Shown piece after piece: positions 1-14,447 of a stretch of 64,000 bases of DNA (position 1 is the first letter of the stretch; each line of letters opens with the position of its first letter). Under the pieces are notes generated by a model, which did no database searches, was not told the DNA's origin, and saw only the letters and a program-made list of their open reading frames with translations. The stretch is taken from the NCBI GenBank assembly GCA_963921825.1, contig OY997588.1:131533203-131597202 (forward strand), given 5' to 3'. Source of the stretch: Erodium maritimum (lineage: Eukaryota; Streptophyta; Magnoliopsida; Geraniales; Geraniaceae). A program made the translations under genes and the position numbers.

Positions 1-155
1 TGTTTGTCTCGCGTGTATTGTTTGTGCTCGTGCTTCTCTTGGCTATTGGTTATTTTTCTCTCTCCTTTTAATTATAGCGCTTCTTTTATTACGTACTGTA
101 TTAGGTTGATTTAGTTTGGGCTATTGATTATTAATTTTGCGGAAAGGTGATGTAG

Positions 156-316
156 AGATGGGAGTAATGGCGAGGACGTGCGAGTCACGGAGCCAGAAGT
201 TCAAGGGAACGTGCGTAATCGATGTGAATTGTGCGTACGCGTGCCAGCAAGAAGGATTCCCCGGCGGCCACTGCAAGGGCTTCCGCCGCCGCTGCTTCTG
301 CACTAAACCATGCTGA
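156..316 (+). CDS. Plant defensin (gamma-thionin), final exon only
   Basis: This is the mature-peptide exon of a secreted antimicrobial plant defensin. Reading from ACG at 176 the peptide begins RTCES and ends CFCTKPC before TGA at 314-316. It carries eight cysteines in defensin spacing, including the C-x3-C of YACQQEG with NCAYAC, the GxC of GGHC and the closing CxC of CFC followed by KPC. That pattern forms the four-disulfide CS-alpha-beta fold. Plant defensin genes normally have one intron inside the signal peptide. A TAG acceptor at 153-155 would start the exon with a phase-1 codon giving EMGVMARTC, which fits the end of a signal peptide. The first exon should lie upstream of the window; no plausible signal-peptide start is visible in 1-120. 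The acceptor position is inferred, while the mature peptide is read directly. The minus-strand frame over the same bases is only its shadow. Confidence 0.9.
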
Positions 317-1000
317 TTAATATCATAACTAAATCTCAGTTGTCACTAGCCAGCTTTTCAGCGATATTTTGTCTTTGTATGATTCTTGATTTCGCATGTT
401 CCATGTCTCTATTCTCGTGAGTTATTTATTGAGTGATCGATGGAACATCTATTGAGGCCTAAAACAAAATTTGAGTCGGGGCTCTTTTTTTAAACGAGAA
501 AATGTCAATAATTCTTCAAATTTTATATAGATTTCTTTTAGCATGATATCATTTTTATGATGAATGTTTTTTTTATATGCAATACCCATTCCTATAAAAA
601 CAGCGGCGGCTAGGGTTGGGTTCCGCCGCCGCTAAAGGTCTTGGTATTTTGCAGAGATGGTTATGGCGAGTCTGTAAGTAGGAGGATGTTTGGTCTTAGG
701 ACTTTTGCAGGTGATGATCGTTTTGTCTTCGTATGGACGGATTTGGCCGGCGGCAAAGGGATTGGCAATCCAACATCACGTCCCTAGGCCGCTGATGGCG
801 GAGCACGAAGGCCGTACGAAGCACGTTGGGTTTCTTGGAGACTGGTACATAGACGAGCAAGGGAAGAAAAGGCTCAGTGTTCAGTACGCAGATGGATCTG
901 GTTAGGAACCATGAAGGACCAGGAGGGACGGTAGGTTCGGTTACGGTCTTGTCAGTGGGGACACCATAAGCGAGGTGGAACGAGGCATGGTCGGTCTTGT
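317..1000. other. Intergenic, no recognised gene; small GC hairpin
   Basis: This stretch holds the defensin 3' flank and AT-rich DNA. At about 602-634 two GC-rich arms, AGCGGCGG and CCGCCGCCGCT, face each other across TAGGGTTGGGTT and could form a hairpin. A short plus frame at 690-905 has no family motif that I recognise and no intron or promoter support. Confidence 0.4.
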
Positions 1001-3680
1001 GTTCGAGGACGATGATGGATTCATTTTCGTCGCTATCTACTGGGCAAGGCGGTAGAAGTAGTAGTCGTGAAGGTCATAGTGGAGGCACCAGAAGATCCGC
1101 ATCTATCATTCGTTTGGCTGCTGAGTGGACAGGTACCGTAGGGACCTTGTTCTTAGTCGGTGGCAGGATTTACCTATTTGCTGTTAGTTCTCAGACAATT
1201 ATTGGTCCGATGCCAATTTTGGGCATTGACTCAGAGTGACCTGCGGGGTCCAATGGAACACTTCAAACGTCGAGGGTGGAAAACACCCTCGCCTCGATCA
1301 ATGAGGGCTTCGAGGTCCAGTGGGGGGGGGGGGGTCTACCGGTAATACCGCCTCACTGGATGTACAGTGGCATCGGTTCCACCAAATATTGACAGAACAT
1401 TCTCCTATCAGATCGAGAATCAATAATTTTACGTTTCTAAAGGCCCTCATTATCATCAAAGGGGGGACGACATCAACTGGTTGTTCGGGAGGATGGTTAG
1501 TCCAACTGAGCCATCTCAATCCCTCGTTACAGGATTGCCTGGGTTGTCACTCTCGGGCTCCAGCAACTGTTTCGGTGGGTCCGACCAATTGATTATATTT
1601 TGAGCATATAAGTAAATTTCATTGTTAAAATTTTGAGAAATCAAAGTGGAAATATACGAAAGGGGAATACTTGGGTGGAAAGCTAAAAAAGCTAACTATA
1701 GTCTCAGATCTGACAAACTAGATCCGCGTCGTTAATCATGAAACAATATTATTGGTTTGAATCGTAGTGTCGTGAGTGACCCGAGGTTGATTTTCTGACT
1801 TGACCTAAAAATGCCTGAGATATCCGATAAGAGGACTTTGGAGGGATAACGTGCATCTAGGAAGAGCACCAAGAAATAGGGGAACCGCAATTTTGACTTT
1901 ACACCGACCTTGGTAGGCTAAGGTGTGCATCCCCACACAAACCTCGAGGGTGTCAGAGTCCCGATCCAACGTATGGAGTTGGGGGCACTGAGATTTCACC
2001 AGTTGATGCCAGTAAGAGCAGTTGTTGATTCCACGCTTCTTGAATATGAGCGAGGATGTCAAGGTGTCAATATGGCAGATAGGGATGGAGCATCTCCGGT
2101 GGTAGAGGGGGAGGTGGCGGAGGCTCTGGTGGTAGATGAGGAGGTGGTGGTGGCGACATTGGTGGTAGGGGTGGAGGTGGTACCGCTCGGTCGTGAGCGA
2201 TAGTGGGGTATGGCAGGAACGACGAAGGTGGAGGCGGTGGCGTTGGTGGTAGCCAAGTGGTCATCGGGGAGGGGTGGGTGATACCTCCTTCAACGTCCAA
2301 GGAACCCCCTTTGGCTGTGTAGCCTCATGAGAGAGTCGCGGCTGAGGAGTCGAATCATGCGTTATAGGCACTATCTACGGAGGGGTTGGTGGTGAGCGAC
2401 ATGAGGGTCGCTGAAGACGGTAGTAGAGTCGGCGATGAGGAGATAACCCTAAGGGCTACTTTAGTTTTTCTCTTCTGCACAAGTTTGATGAATTCTGTGG
2501 TAGGGAAAGAAGGCGGTACCAATGGTGGGGAAGAGACACAAGCCACCATATGATTGGTGGTTGGCAGCAGCAAGGAGTATCAAAAAGGAGGACGATGGAA
2601 TCCAAAGCAGAGGTTGGAGGAGGAGAACAAGGAGGGGCGGCACAAGGAAAGCATGATCGAAGGCAGTGTCAACGGCTTAGGTAGAGTTGACGGTAAGTGC
2701 TTCGTGCTGCCAGGATCTGGTTGTGAGTACTTTATCTATCTCCAAATCCTACTATTCCACCTCGAAGGGGCTGAGTGGGGACGTGTCATCCCGTGGTTGG
2801 GGGCAGAGGTGACTGTGGTATTAATGGATGATGTGCTGGATGAGGGATCCATGGAGGTTACATATACAAAGGATGGGCCAACTATGGAGGTTAAGTGATG
2901 GAGCGGTGGATAGAGATGGGATTGATATTAGGCGGCGTACAAAGGAGATGAGAGAAGACGAGAGAACCTTAAAGGACAAAAAAAAAATTCAAATTTGAAA
3001 ACAAATACAAATGGTGAGCCTCACTTTATTTTCTATTTTTTGAAAACAAATACAGATTTGAGTTATGTATATAAATATAATAAATCAAGTTTGTATCTTG
3101 GTAGTAGGACCCTAGGAGCCTTAGATGCTCTCACTTGCACCCTTATGGATTTCATACAGTGTTCTCCTTTCTCTCCATCCTCAGTTGCACCGCTTTCTCC
3201 CATGAAATTTTTTTTAACGCACGTCCATTCCTCGATATCCCTTCTATACCCGTCCATTATTATCTCCAAACCAATCTGCCCCAACATGCTCCATAAAAGA
3301 CCCATGGTATTCGTCTTGTCGACATCCCCTTCTCTTTTCATTCGTTTCTTTCCCCAACCGATTTTGAACTGTAAGAGGCCTATGTCGCCTTCAATGATTC
3401 TGGTCCTGCACCCTCGATTATCGCACGATGTCAAGTGTCTTCTCTCCTCACGAAAGGTCGCCCTGAAATTTCTTGTGTTATACTCGCCGTCTCGGGAGAT
3501 CACAACCTAGTTAGTGGTGGGCCCCCACTCCGATGAAGATGGAGCTTGTTAGGCTTTGTTGCCTTATGAACGATGGTCTGCGTTGTCCCAGCAACAACGC
3601 AAAATCATCGCTCCTATCACTATTCCCATCGTCGCGAGAGCAAGACCGCAAGCAGAAGTGGTGGTGATGGGTCTCTAGGC
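1001..3680. repeat. Degenerate repeat-derived DNA, probably old LINE ORF1-type sequence
   Basis: No intact gene is visible. About 50 bases around 1900-1950 resemble 34940-34990 in the same orientation (both contain TTACACCGACCTT and CACACNAACCTCG). The second site lies just downstream of a plant LINE ORF1 on the minus strand, so this may be the same family in a more decayed state. A low-complexity GGT/GGA-rich tract at about 2090-2250 generates proline-rich frames on the minus strand, and a run of about 14 G lies at 1320-1334. A minus frame at 3063-3503 (146 codons) is open but matches nothing I know. The whole block is the host repeat of the solo LTR that begins at 3686. Confidence 0.35.
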
Positions 3681-3685
3681 GATCC

Positions 3686-6600
3686 TGTAAGAACCGCTCC
3701 TGGTCGATCCCAGTCGAACCGGTGAATTCTAGACAAGTTTGACTTTCAGCTGGAAAAGTCAACCGATGACTCAGGAAGTGATTCGGGACCTTTCCGGGGC
3801 TCAAAAAGCTTAGTTGTCATCACGTTTAGCTTAGTTGGGTCATTTCCTTCAGTCTGACTGTGATATTGGTTAGGTCAAATTTCGGTCAAACTTGGACTTT
3901 ATATCGGTCTTTTTCCGATAAAATCTTGGAAAGCTGGAAAGTATTTAAGTGGAAGTGACCCGACATGACACTTGTCATGTTTGGCTCGGAGGATAGAAAA
4001 GGAGCTTCATTTGACTCTTATACCCTCCCAACTTACCTTTAAAGGGATAGGACCTTAAGGGCTTTTCGGTAATTGGACAAAATAGGTCATTTGAAGCAAC
4101 ATGAGCACACAAATCAGCTCACTCACTATTGTTGCAGCCGAAAATCACAAGGAGAGAAGAGGAGAAGAGCTCATTTCTTGAGGAAGAAGAAAGGGAAGAA
4201 AGCTTGGATTTTGGAGCTTGTTCTTGGTCCTTTTTCCTCCATTTTCCTTCCATCTTCTTCATCTCACCATCCTAGAGGTATGGATGCTCTCAACTCTCCA
4301 TTTCATCTACTCTCAAATTTGGGTTTTGTGGGTTTTTGGCTTGAAGTTGAAGAACTAGTTTTGTGGTTGTTACTTGGAGAAGAAGTAGTGAAGCAGGTTG
4401 CTTGGATTGTGTTTTTGGTTGAAGTTTTGATGAACCCATTGAGGGTTTTGATGTTTGGCAACTTTGGATGAACATTTTGGAGTTAGAAGGACTTGGAAAT
4501 GTGGTTTTTGATTTGATTTTCATGGAACTCGAGTTGGGGAAGAAAGGGGAAGGATCTGGTCAGGTCTGGCGCAGAACGTGACCCGGACCGGGCCATGTGC
4601 CGGCACGACAGGCCGCACGGAACGGATGAGAGTCCGGCACGGTACCTCACACGGTCTGTGTCAGACTCCGGGCCGGTCTGTGACGCGGTCCGTGCTGGTT
4701 TCCAGGCCGGACAATGATACGGTTCGTGCCAAGTTCCGGCACGGCCAGTCACACGATCCGGATGGCATTCCGGATCAGACCCCATAACCAATACCCTTCC
4801 ATTTAGCCCATTTTGATTTCTAGATCACTTCTTTGACCTTATTTCCATTGTTTGAGGTGTATTCTGTAAAGTTTGGGTTGAGGAACACTCTGTTGGGTTA
4901 TTAATTTTGGTTCTGTTGTGGTTCAAGACCGTGAGCCCGAGCTCAAGAGAAGGAAATGCCTTGGACCCGAGCTAGAGAGTCGAAGATCACTCCGGAACGG
5001 ACTAGAGTCCGGCATGGTACCTTACACGATCTGTATCAGACTCCGGCCGGTCTGTGACGCGGTCCGTGCTGTTTCCAGGGCCGGACTGTGATACGGTCTG
5101 TGCTAGGTTACGGCACGGCCAGTCACACGGTCCGGATGGCATTTCGGATCAGACCCCAGAACCAAAACCCTTCCTTTTATCCCATTTCGATTTATAGATC
5201 ACTTCTTTGACCTTATTTCCATTTTTTGAGGTGTATTCTGTAAAGTTTGGGGTTAGGAACACTCTGTTGGGTTATTAATTTTGGTTTTGTTGTGGTCCAA
5301 GACCGTGAGCCCGAGCTCAAGAGAAGGAAAGGCCTTGGACCCGAGCTAGAGAGTCGAAGATCACTCCGGAACCCGTGTGAAGAACGGAGGAGCGACTAAC
5401 CGGTTTTATAGCAGAGTTTTAGAGGAAGACCACAAGGTAGGGAAAGTCTTAACTACTCGAGTATTTCATTACTAGTATGGCTATTAGGTTAATAAAATCG
5501 GAAAGGTCCTAGAATTGCATATAGGATGCGAATAACTAGAATAATCGTCTTTCAATTACTAATAACCGGATGAGTCTAGAATGCATGCATAGGATGAGAA
5601 TAACTAGTGTAACTCACTTTCAATACTTGGGAATTGTTTTACTGGTAGAGAGGCCGCGATGAGCCCTCGGATTAGTTGTTGTGTTAGGTTCACATGCTTG
5701 ATTGCTTATTTGGATAAGTTAAGAGTTTAACGAAACTAGCTAAATTACATGCTTGGTTGTTTGAACGAATGTTTACATGATTGGTTGATTGATTGAATGC
5801 TGAATATTGAATGCTTGAACGGATGATCGAGTATGACTGATTGTGCCAAACGGTACGATCAGGTGATCGACGGACCGATGGATCGTGACAGGTAAGTATA
5901 ACGGTAAGTGTAAGGATTGAATGAATGTCTTTGGTGTGTTGTGGTGAAAGTGTGATTTTGTAAGCGTTGGTTGGTTGATGTGTTAATGTGTGTTTCCCTT
6001 AGTCTTATCCTTAAGATGTTTAGTTGTTCGGAATGGTACTTACTACACTAGGGGGGGGGGGGGGGGGGGTAATCCGGTGGTGTTATAGTCGTTGGTGTTA
6101 CAGATCCTGCGGGATGATATTTGGATATGGAAGTCTGTGAGCATTGATTATTGGACCCTGCGGGGCATTGATTATGGGAGCCTGCGGGCATTGATTATTG
6201 GAGCCTGCGGGCATTGGATATAGGACCCCGCGGGGCATTGGTTATTGGAGCATGCGGGCAATTGGATGGTTTACCCTGCGGTTAATTGGTTACTGGTGGT
6301 TTCACCCAAGTGTATGCGTCCTACGGGAGCACTACCTTGGTTCCCTATGACATGTGGTCCTTTGGGGGCATTTCCGGGAATCCCGACGATGAGCGTCCCT
6401 TAGGGATGGTTTCCGGTTCCCCGATGTATGTGTCTCTTCTTGACCGAGGGAAAATCTGATATGATATGGGTACTCTGGTGGATCGGAATATGGGAACCGA
6501 TGTGACACCAGAATCTATCCATGGATCGGAGGCTTGAGAAAGCAGGTGGTTGGCGTGATATTAATTGCTCCCATTTTAGTAGTTATGATTCCTTATAATA

Positions 6601-7088
6601 CTTTTCTTGGAATCTTTTAAGTTACTGTTATCCTTGTTAATGCAGTACTATTCATATTCTTTCTGTTTACTAGCATTTCATTGTTAATAGTATTTAAATC
6701 GTTATTTGCAATATTCCGTTAAAGCAGTTTTATCATTGATCTAAAGGTTGAGTTGTTTAAGATTTTTCCTACTGAGCGTAAGCTCACCCCTATGGTTTTC
6801 TCACTGTTTTACAGGCGTACCTGATATCTAGTGAGTTCGAGGCTCGGGAGCTTCTTGACATCTTGGGGTTGATTCTAGATTTGTGTTGGTCTTTTGTACT
6901 AAACATTATTTATCTTGCACTTTATGTTGAGTTTTGGACTCACATTTGAGATTTTCGAACCTTTTATCTATGATATGTTGATGGAGTTTATTTGAAATGT
7001 TAAGAGATTCATCATTTGTTTATCATTTTTCTTTGTTCTACTAAGGTCACGTCTCGAGTCCGGTCAAAACCGGATTTGGGGCGTGACA
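3686..7088 (-). mobile_element. Long solo LTR (copy A), probable Ty3/gypsy Tekay/Del-type
   Basis: The element runs from TGTAAGAACCG to GGGGCGTGACA, so it has TG...CA ends, and is flanked by the perfect 5-bp duplication GATCC (3681-3685 and 7089-7093). No gag-pol coding is present between the ends, which is what a solo LTR looks like. Near 6768 it has the motif CTACTGAGCGTAAGCTCACC, shared with copies B, C and D. It includes a roughly 375-bp tandem duplication (4627-5000 and 5001-5374), a 19-G run at 6051-6069 and short CCTGCGGGCATTG repeats at 6110-6300. Orientation and clade are inferred from the reverse-strand start TGTCACGCCCC. It is a fossil with no coding capacity. Age cannot be dated from a single LTR, but divergence between copies suggests it is not very recent. 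Confidence 0.8.
4627..5374. repeat. Tandem duplication of about 375 bp inside solo LTR A
   Basis: Two head-to-tail copies share the order: GAGTCCGGCA, GGTCTGTGACGCGGTCCGTG, TCCGGATGGCAT, GATCAGACCCCA, GATTTMTAGATCACTTC and AGAGTCGAAGATCACTCCGG. The second copy starts at about 5001. This explains much of the extra length of copy A relative to B-D. Confidence 0.85.
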
Positions 7089-7093
7089 GATCC

Positions 7094-8860
7094 CACCATG
7101 GTCTCCTATCCCCCCTAAACCAGCTAGATCCTTAAGTCTCGTCCCTCGACTACTTGGGGCGTCCGCCTTCTCAGAGTAGCAGGGTCGTGGTCCTAGGATT
7201 CCTTCCCCGATGTGCTACCAAGGGTGGGTCTCCACTTTGTTTCCACCTATAGACTAAGGATCTACCACTAAACGGGATCATGTTCTTGACCCACCGCACC
7301 TTCGCTATCAAAAACGGAATAGGGAGGTCTTGAAGCTTGAGGAACCACCATTAGATGCACGTGCTCTCATGGATCCGACTCCACAATTGATTTCCATCGT
7401 TCTACTTAAATCGGGAGCATCAGTTGGGACGTCCAACCCAATCCGAGCCGCTTTTCCTCTTTAGGAGATCGAGGAGGGTTCAATGACGTCCACCATCCTG
7501 CTTAACCCGAGAATAGGTATGAAGGACAACACTGATTCTACATGAGGTATCCAGGGTTTCTCTCGGGGGTGGAGAGTTGATTCCCATCCCTCTCTACAGG
7601 ATGAGAGTGGTGTATGGGTAGGAAAGAATAAAGGCATTCAGGTGGGAACTATGAGGTCCTTTAGCGAGGGGCTTTATTGGAGGATTGGCAGCCCGCCCTG
7701 TAAGGGGCCCCTCCACCACGTCGCGTGATCCCTCCTTACACCGCGCGCGTCTCCCTGGCACCTAGTGATCCTGATTGGCGGATCCACAAGTTTCTAGACT
7801 ATGATAGACGGAATCAGGTCAAGCCGGATATGTTTTTTTGTCAAGTTTATGCAGTCATTTGAGTCTTATTGTTTGCCTTTTAATTCCTATTTTTCTGTTC
7901 TAGTTTGTTCTCGTCGTTTCATGTTAAATCTAAGTGCTTGGTCACTAATAAAAAAAACCCGACTATACCTCGGGTTTGATTGGAAGATTAGTTGTAGTCA
8001 GTCTTCGGAACGTAAAGCTTTAGGCCTTCCTACACCTTGATTCGGGAGAACTAGGTGGTTATATTCCATTAGGGCCCGAAACAACGGAAGAAGTTAGGAC
8101 CAGCGTAGAGATAATTCGTTGCCCCTAAAATCAGACAAATTCACATTGTTCATCATTATTCAATGAATTGGAATGAACTTTATGAACCCATGCCTCAGAT
8201 TTACATATATCTTCCTGATTTACTCAAGTACTCGTTTACTTTTACATTACAATTCACTTTTATGAGTTTAAAAACAAAACCATTTCACTAAACGGAATAG
8301 CTTAATAACAACTATAGATAAAAATTGCTTGACTCGTGCTCCTTTGGGTACGATATCTGGAGTTAACGCATAAATACTACTTAACGATCGGTACGCTTGT
8401 GTGCCATTTTCTATGCTAAAACCGCAGGGTGTCAACTTAACGGCCCGTTGCCGTGCATTGATCCGCCCCCCTTCATTATTTAATCAATTAAAAAATGCGG
8501 ATCCTACTAGTATGTGGTCAATTTATGTTGTTTTGTATTGTTTTGCTGAAGTGTAATGATCCTGTCTGGTTTTACTTGTATGTGGTGGTTTCATTTCAAT
8601 ATCTGAAATGGGTCCTTTTTAATAAAATGCGGATTCAAGAAAAAACCCCGGGTCAACAAGAATCAAAATACGGTTTGAGTTACAAGTGTTACCATCTAAG
8701 CAATATTATATTCCTATACACATATATATCACTGTCGTCAATTACTTGTTACGTATTGCTTCATTTTTTATAACACAAGTAGGTAAGTGCAAAGTTTGGA
8801 AGAGATTATAGGAATGTGATAGGATCTGCTTTCTATCACCGTCAAGAGGAATGTGATGAG
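7094..8860. repeat. Degenerate repeats; possible older LTR-retroelement fragment near 7800-8470
   Basis: After the GATCC target copy the sequence continues the same decayed repeat as 1001-3680. The part around 8330-8470 (TTGCTTGACTCGTGCTCC, then GATCGGTACGCTTGTGTGCC) recalls the terminal regions of plant Ty3/gypsy elements of the Athila/Tat group, but I cannot find both ends. No host gene is seen. Confidence 0.3.
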
Positions 8861-8870
8861 ATCGATTCAC

Positions 8871-8879
8871 TATATATAT
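8871..8879 (+). promoter_or_regulatory. Probable TATA box of the peroxidase gene
   Basis: TATATATAT lies 226 bases before the peroxidase ATG at 9105. The leader between them has an out-of-frame ATG at 9094, a short upstream frame that may lower initiation at 9105. Confidence 0.45.
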
Positions 8880-9104
8880 CTTCCATGCTTCAATGAATCT
8901 GCTATAACACTTGTTTACAGCTAACCTTTCTCATTTCTTGCACTTCTTCACTTGAACATAATTTATCAGACACAAAATAACGTTATAGGTTCGACCTATT
9001 ATTAAGACCTCGCACCAGCCAAATGAAGTATAATGAAGTGCTATAAATTGAAAACACTCTTGCTTCCATTTCTTTGCGTCGGTTGAGTGTCACATGATCC
9101 AGAA

Positions 9105-12149
<3,045 letters not shown>

Positions 12150-12600
12150 ACTTCATCCTTCTATATGCACAGATCGATAGAAATGTTTGTATTTGATGTC
12201 TTCTTAAAATCTTAATTTTGTTCTCTATCTTTTTGTTTTAGTTCATGCTATGTCGTTTAAATTGTTTCAAAATTATTGTAACTTAGTTTCTTTTAAAATT
12301 AGAAAATTGAAACAAAATGATATACTTGGGGAAATATGTTAAAACAACGAATAATCCTTAATTACCAATTTCCTGCAAGAAACTAGTGTATGTGTATCAA
12401 TCCTCATGACTCAACACGTCCACTCACTGATGTTGTCCTCTCTCATGGGATTAAATTAACTTCCACTAATAATGATAACTGGAAATTACAAGTGCAGCAA
12501 TTTTTGAAATAGATCCGCTCGGTTTCAGTTCCTATTCATGTTTGGGATTCAATGTTGTCTGATCCTATTGTCAGCAACGTGGGTTCCCAATCCCTACTCC
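12150..12600 (+). other. Peroxidase 3' flank, AT-rich
   Basis: This contains the likely 3'UTR, with T-rich stretches and AATAAT-type signals around 12340. A phrase at 12480-12560 (NWKLQVQQFLK in one frame) is open but unrecognised. Confidence 0.35.
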
Positions 12601-12629
12601 TATACGATAGGAATCAGCACCACCTTTTT

Positions 12630-13345
12630 GGTATGTTGTAGACGCTATAATCAATAAGGTGTTTTCTTGGTCACTCGAGGATATAACGAAGAGCTTTACA
12701 AAACTCAGGTTCCACTTCTTTGGTCACACTTGCTAATGCAAAGTTATTAGACCATTTCTGGGGGTTTTGATTGTTGGTATACATCTTCTCCCTCCTACAT
12801 TGCTGTATTAGTAGAACATCACTTTACTTTCAGTAAGTGTCTTAACCTTCATTCTCTTACTTATAGGTGAACAAAAGACCAGAATCATTTGAATCAGTGA
12901 ACCAATATATGAGGTCATACATACATACATACTCCCTTTAGTAGAAGAAACCCGATCTCAACAGTGTTCAAGCTTGGAGGCTTGGAGGTTCTGTCATTGA
13001 GGAATCAGAGCCATATAGAACATGGAATGTTCAGGTTGATTACTGGAGAACCAGGTCAACTAAGGAGCCTTACAGGACAAGGCCAGGAGATATTTTAACC
13101 ATCTCAGACCGACAGTATCCATTAAGGACATGGTCTTTAGCTTCTGTCACATATACTAGTGCCCTATGTATTAAACTCAGAGGAGCAAAGAAAATCTGGA
13201 GGTCTCTCCACTGCTCTACTAATGTCAATATAATCAAGCAAGTTCTATCCAGTAATTCTGTGGTAAGAAATAATACATTGTTTCTTATAATAAGATCTAT
13301 TGCTATTGGTCTAACCCCAGCTCACAATGGATTTTGTTAGGTAAA
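12630..13345 (+). pseudogene. Relic of a plant SEN1-like helicase gene
   Basis: Scattered plus-strand frames recall the N-terminal region of the large plant SEN1/ZNFX1-type helicases. In order they are a VFSWSLEDI segment near 12660, a piece reading RPESFESVNQYMRSYI near 12880 that starts right after a TAG acceptor-like site, and a longer open stretch at about 13015-13320 reading NVQVDYWRTRSTKEPYRT, RPGDILTISD, RTWSLASVTYTSA and STNVNIIKQVLSSNSVV. In the full family these segments precede the Walker A box, which is not present here. Stops and a missing middle separate the pieces, so this is a truncated, non-functional copy that kept at least one intron boundary, not a retrocopy. Family assignment is from memory of conserved phrases. 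Confidence 0.5.
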
Positions 13346-14447
13346 ACAGAATATACACTCATCTTATGTAGGAAACTTACTGATTCTTACTATGTTATAT
13401 TCTAAATGACTTGATGCTACTATGACCTGTTTAGCTTATTCTTCCTATAGGGAATTTGAAGGTCCAACGACATGGGGTACAAGTCTCAATTTTGCTTACT
13501 TTGATATCCAGTTGTGAGCCTCATGCTCTCTAGCACGATGGTAAAGAGAGATTGGGATGGTCTGTATCAACTACCTGATCAACAAAGGTGGAGATAATTC
13601 TATCTTCTAAGAACACCTTTCTATTGGATGATCAGGATCTGAAAAAGATAATGTTTTAATCACCAAGTTGTTTGCTCTTGTAAGAGGAAAAGAAGAATGA
13701 AACAGATAACAAGGTTTCATAACAGCCACAGCTAGAACCTTGAATCCAAAGAAAATACAACTAAGCAACTGTGAAAGGTATGGGAACTGCAAGGAAGGAT
13801 AAGTGAGAAGAATATAGTGTGTTTTTTATCAGCAAAAATAACGGTTTTATTCCACTCAAACATGAAATTCCAACAGAATTACAATAAGAGCAGAAGAAGA
13901 GAACGAGAACAACCAAAAGGCTGGAGAAGAATATAATGTTAATGTCAATGCTACTAACTTTTGGTTTCTTTGTTTCTAGGATTGGAAAAGGAAACAAGAG
14001 ACAAAACTGAAACAGAGCAAAAGAATCTTGAATCTAAACATATTGCATTTGCAGGTTGTTTATATCTTGTTCATCCATCATATTTAGACACGTTAAGGAA
14101 TGTTAAAAAGGAGAAAAACTTGGAACATGCTATTTCAAAGTAAAACCAGTTTCAGACAGTAGTTTACCTTCAGCATTCCAAATGAATTTCAGAATACATC
14201 TACAAGAAGCTTTCATCAAGCAAAGCAATCTATGTCAAGCATTAAGCTTTAACTTGCTTATTTCTATAACAATCATGTGTCGAAGTTTAACAGTAGCACT
14301 ATATCATTTTGCTTTCAATATTTCAAGTGAAAACAGTACAGTAGTCACAAAATTCAACATAGGCAGAGGATTACCGGTCATGCCTTTGCTGTTAGGAGTT
14401 GAAGCCATCTCTCCAATCCATTATTACCTAAAAGCTGGTCCTAAAGC
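13346..14447. other. Spacer with a short LINE tail and the SLOW GREEN 1 3' flank
   Basis: At 13826 a T-rich start (TTTTTTATCAGCAAAAATAA) resembles the reversed 3' ends of the L1 elements at 62379 and 28445, so about 100 bases here are probably a LINE tail. The remainder up to 14447 is the presumed 3'UTR and flank of the minus-strand gene. I see no other gene. Confidence 0.4.

Noticed and set aside
121-303. 60-codon minus-strand frame at the left edge
   Set aside because: It is the antisense shadow of the defensin exon, whose plus strand has the eight-cysteine pattern.
2059-2300. Proline-rich minus-strand frames
   Set aside because: They come from a GGT/GGA-rich low-complexity tract; no start context, introns or neighbours support a protein.
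3063-3503. 146-codon minus frame as a host gene
   Set aside because: Open, but with no recognisable domain, set in decayed repeats, and with an equally long plus frame across the same bases.
6051-6069. Run of 19 G as a regulatory or G-quadruplex site
   Set aside because: A plain homopolymer in an LTR, possibly length-uncertain in the assembly; no other support.
3686-7088. Copies A-D considered as Helitrons or long non-coding transposons
   Set aside because: Perfect 5-bp target duplications with TG...CA ends point to LTRs, and Helitrons make no target duplication.
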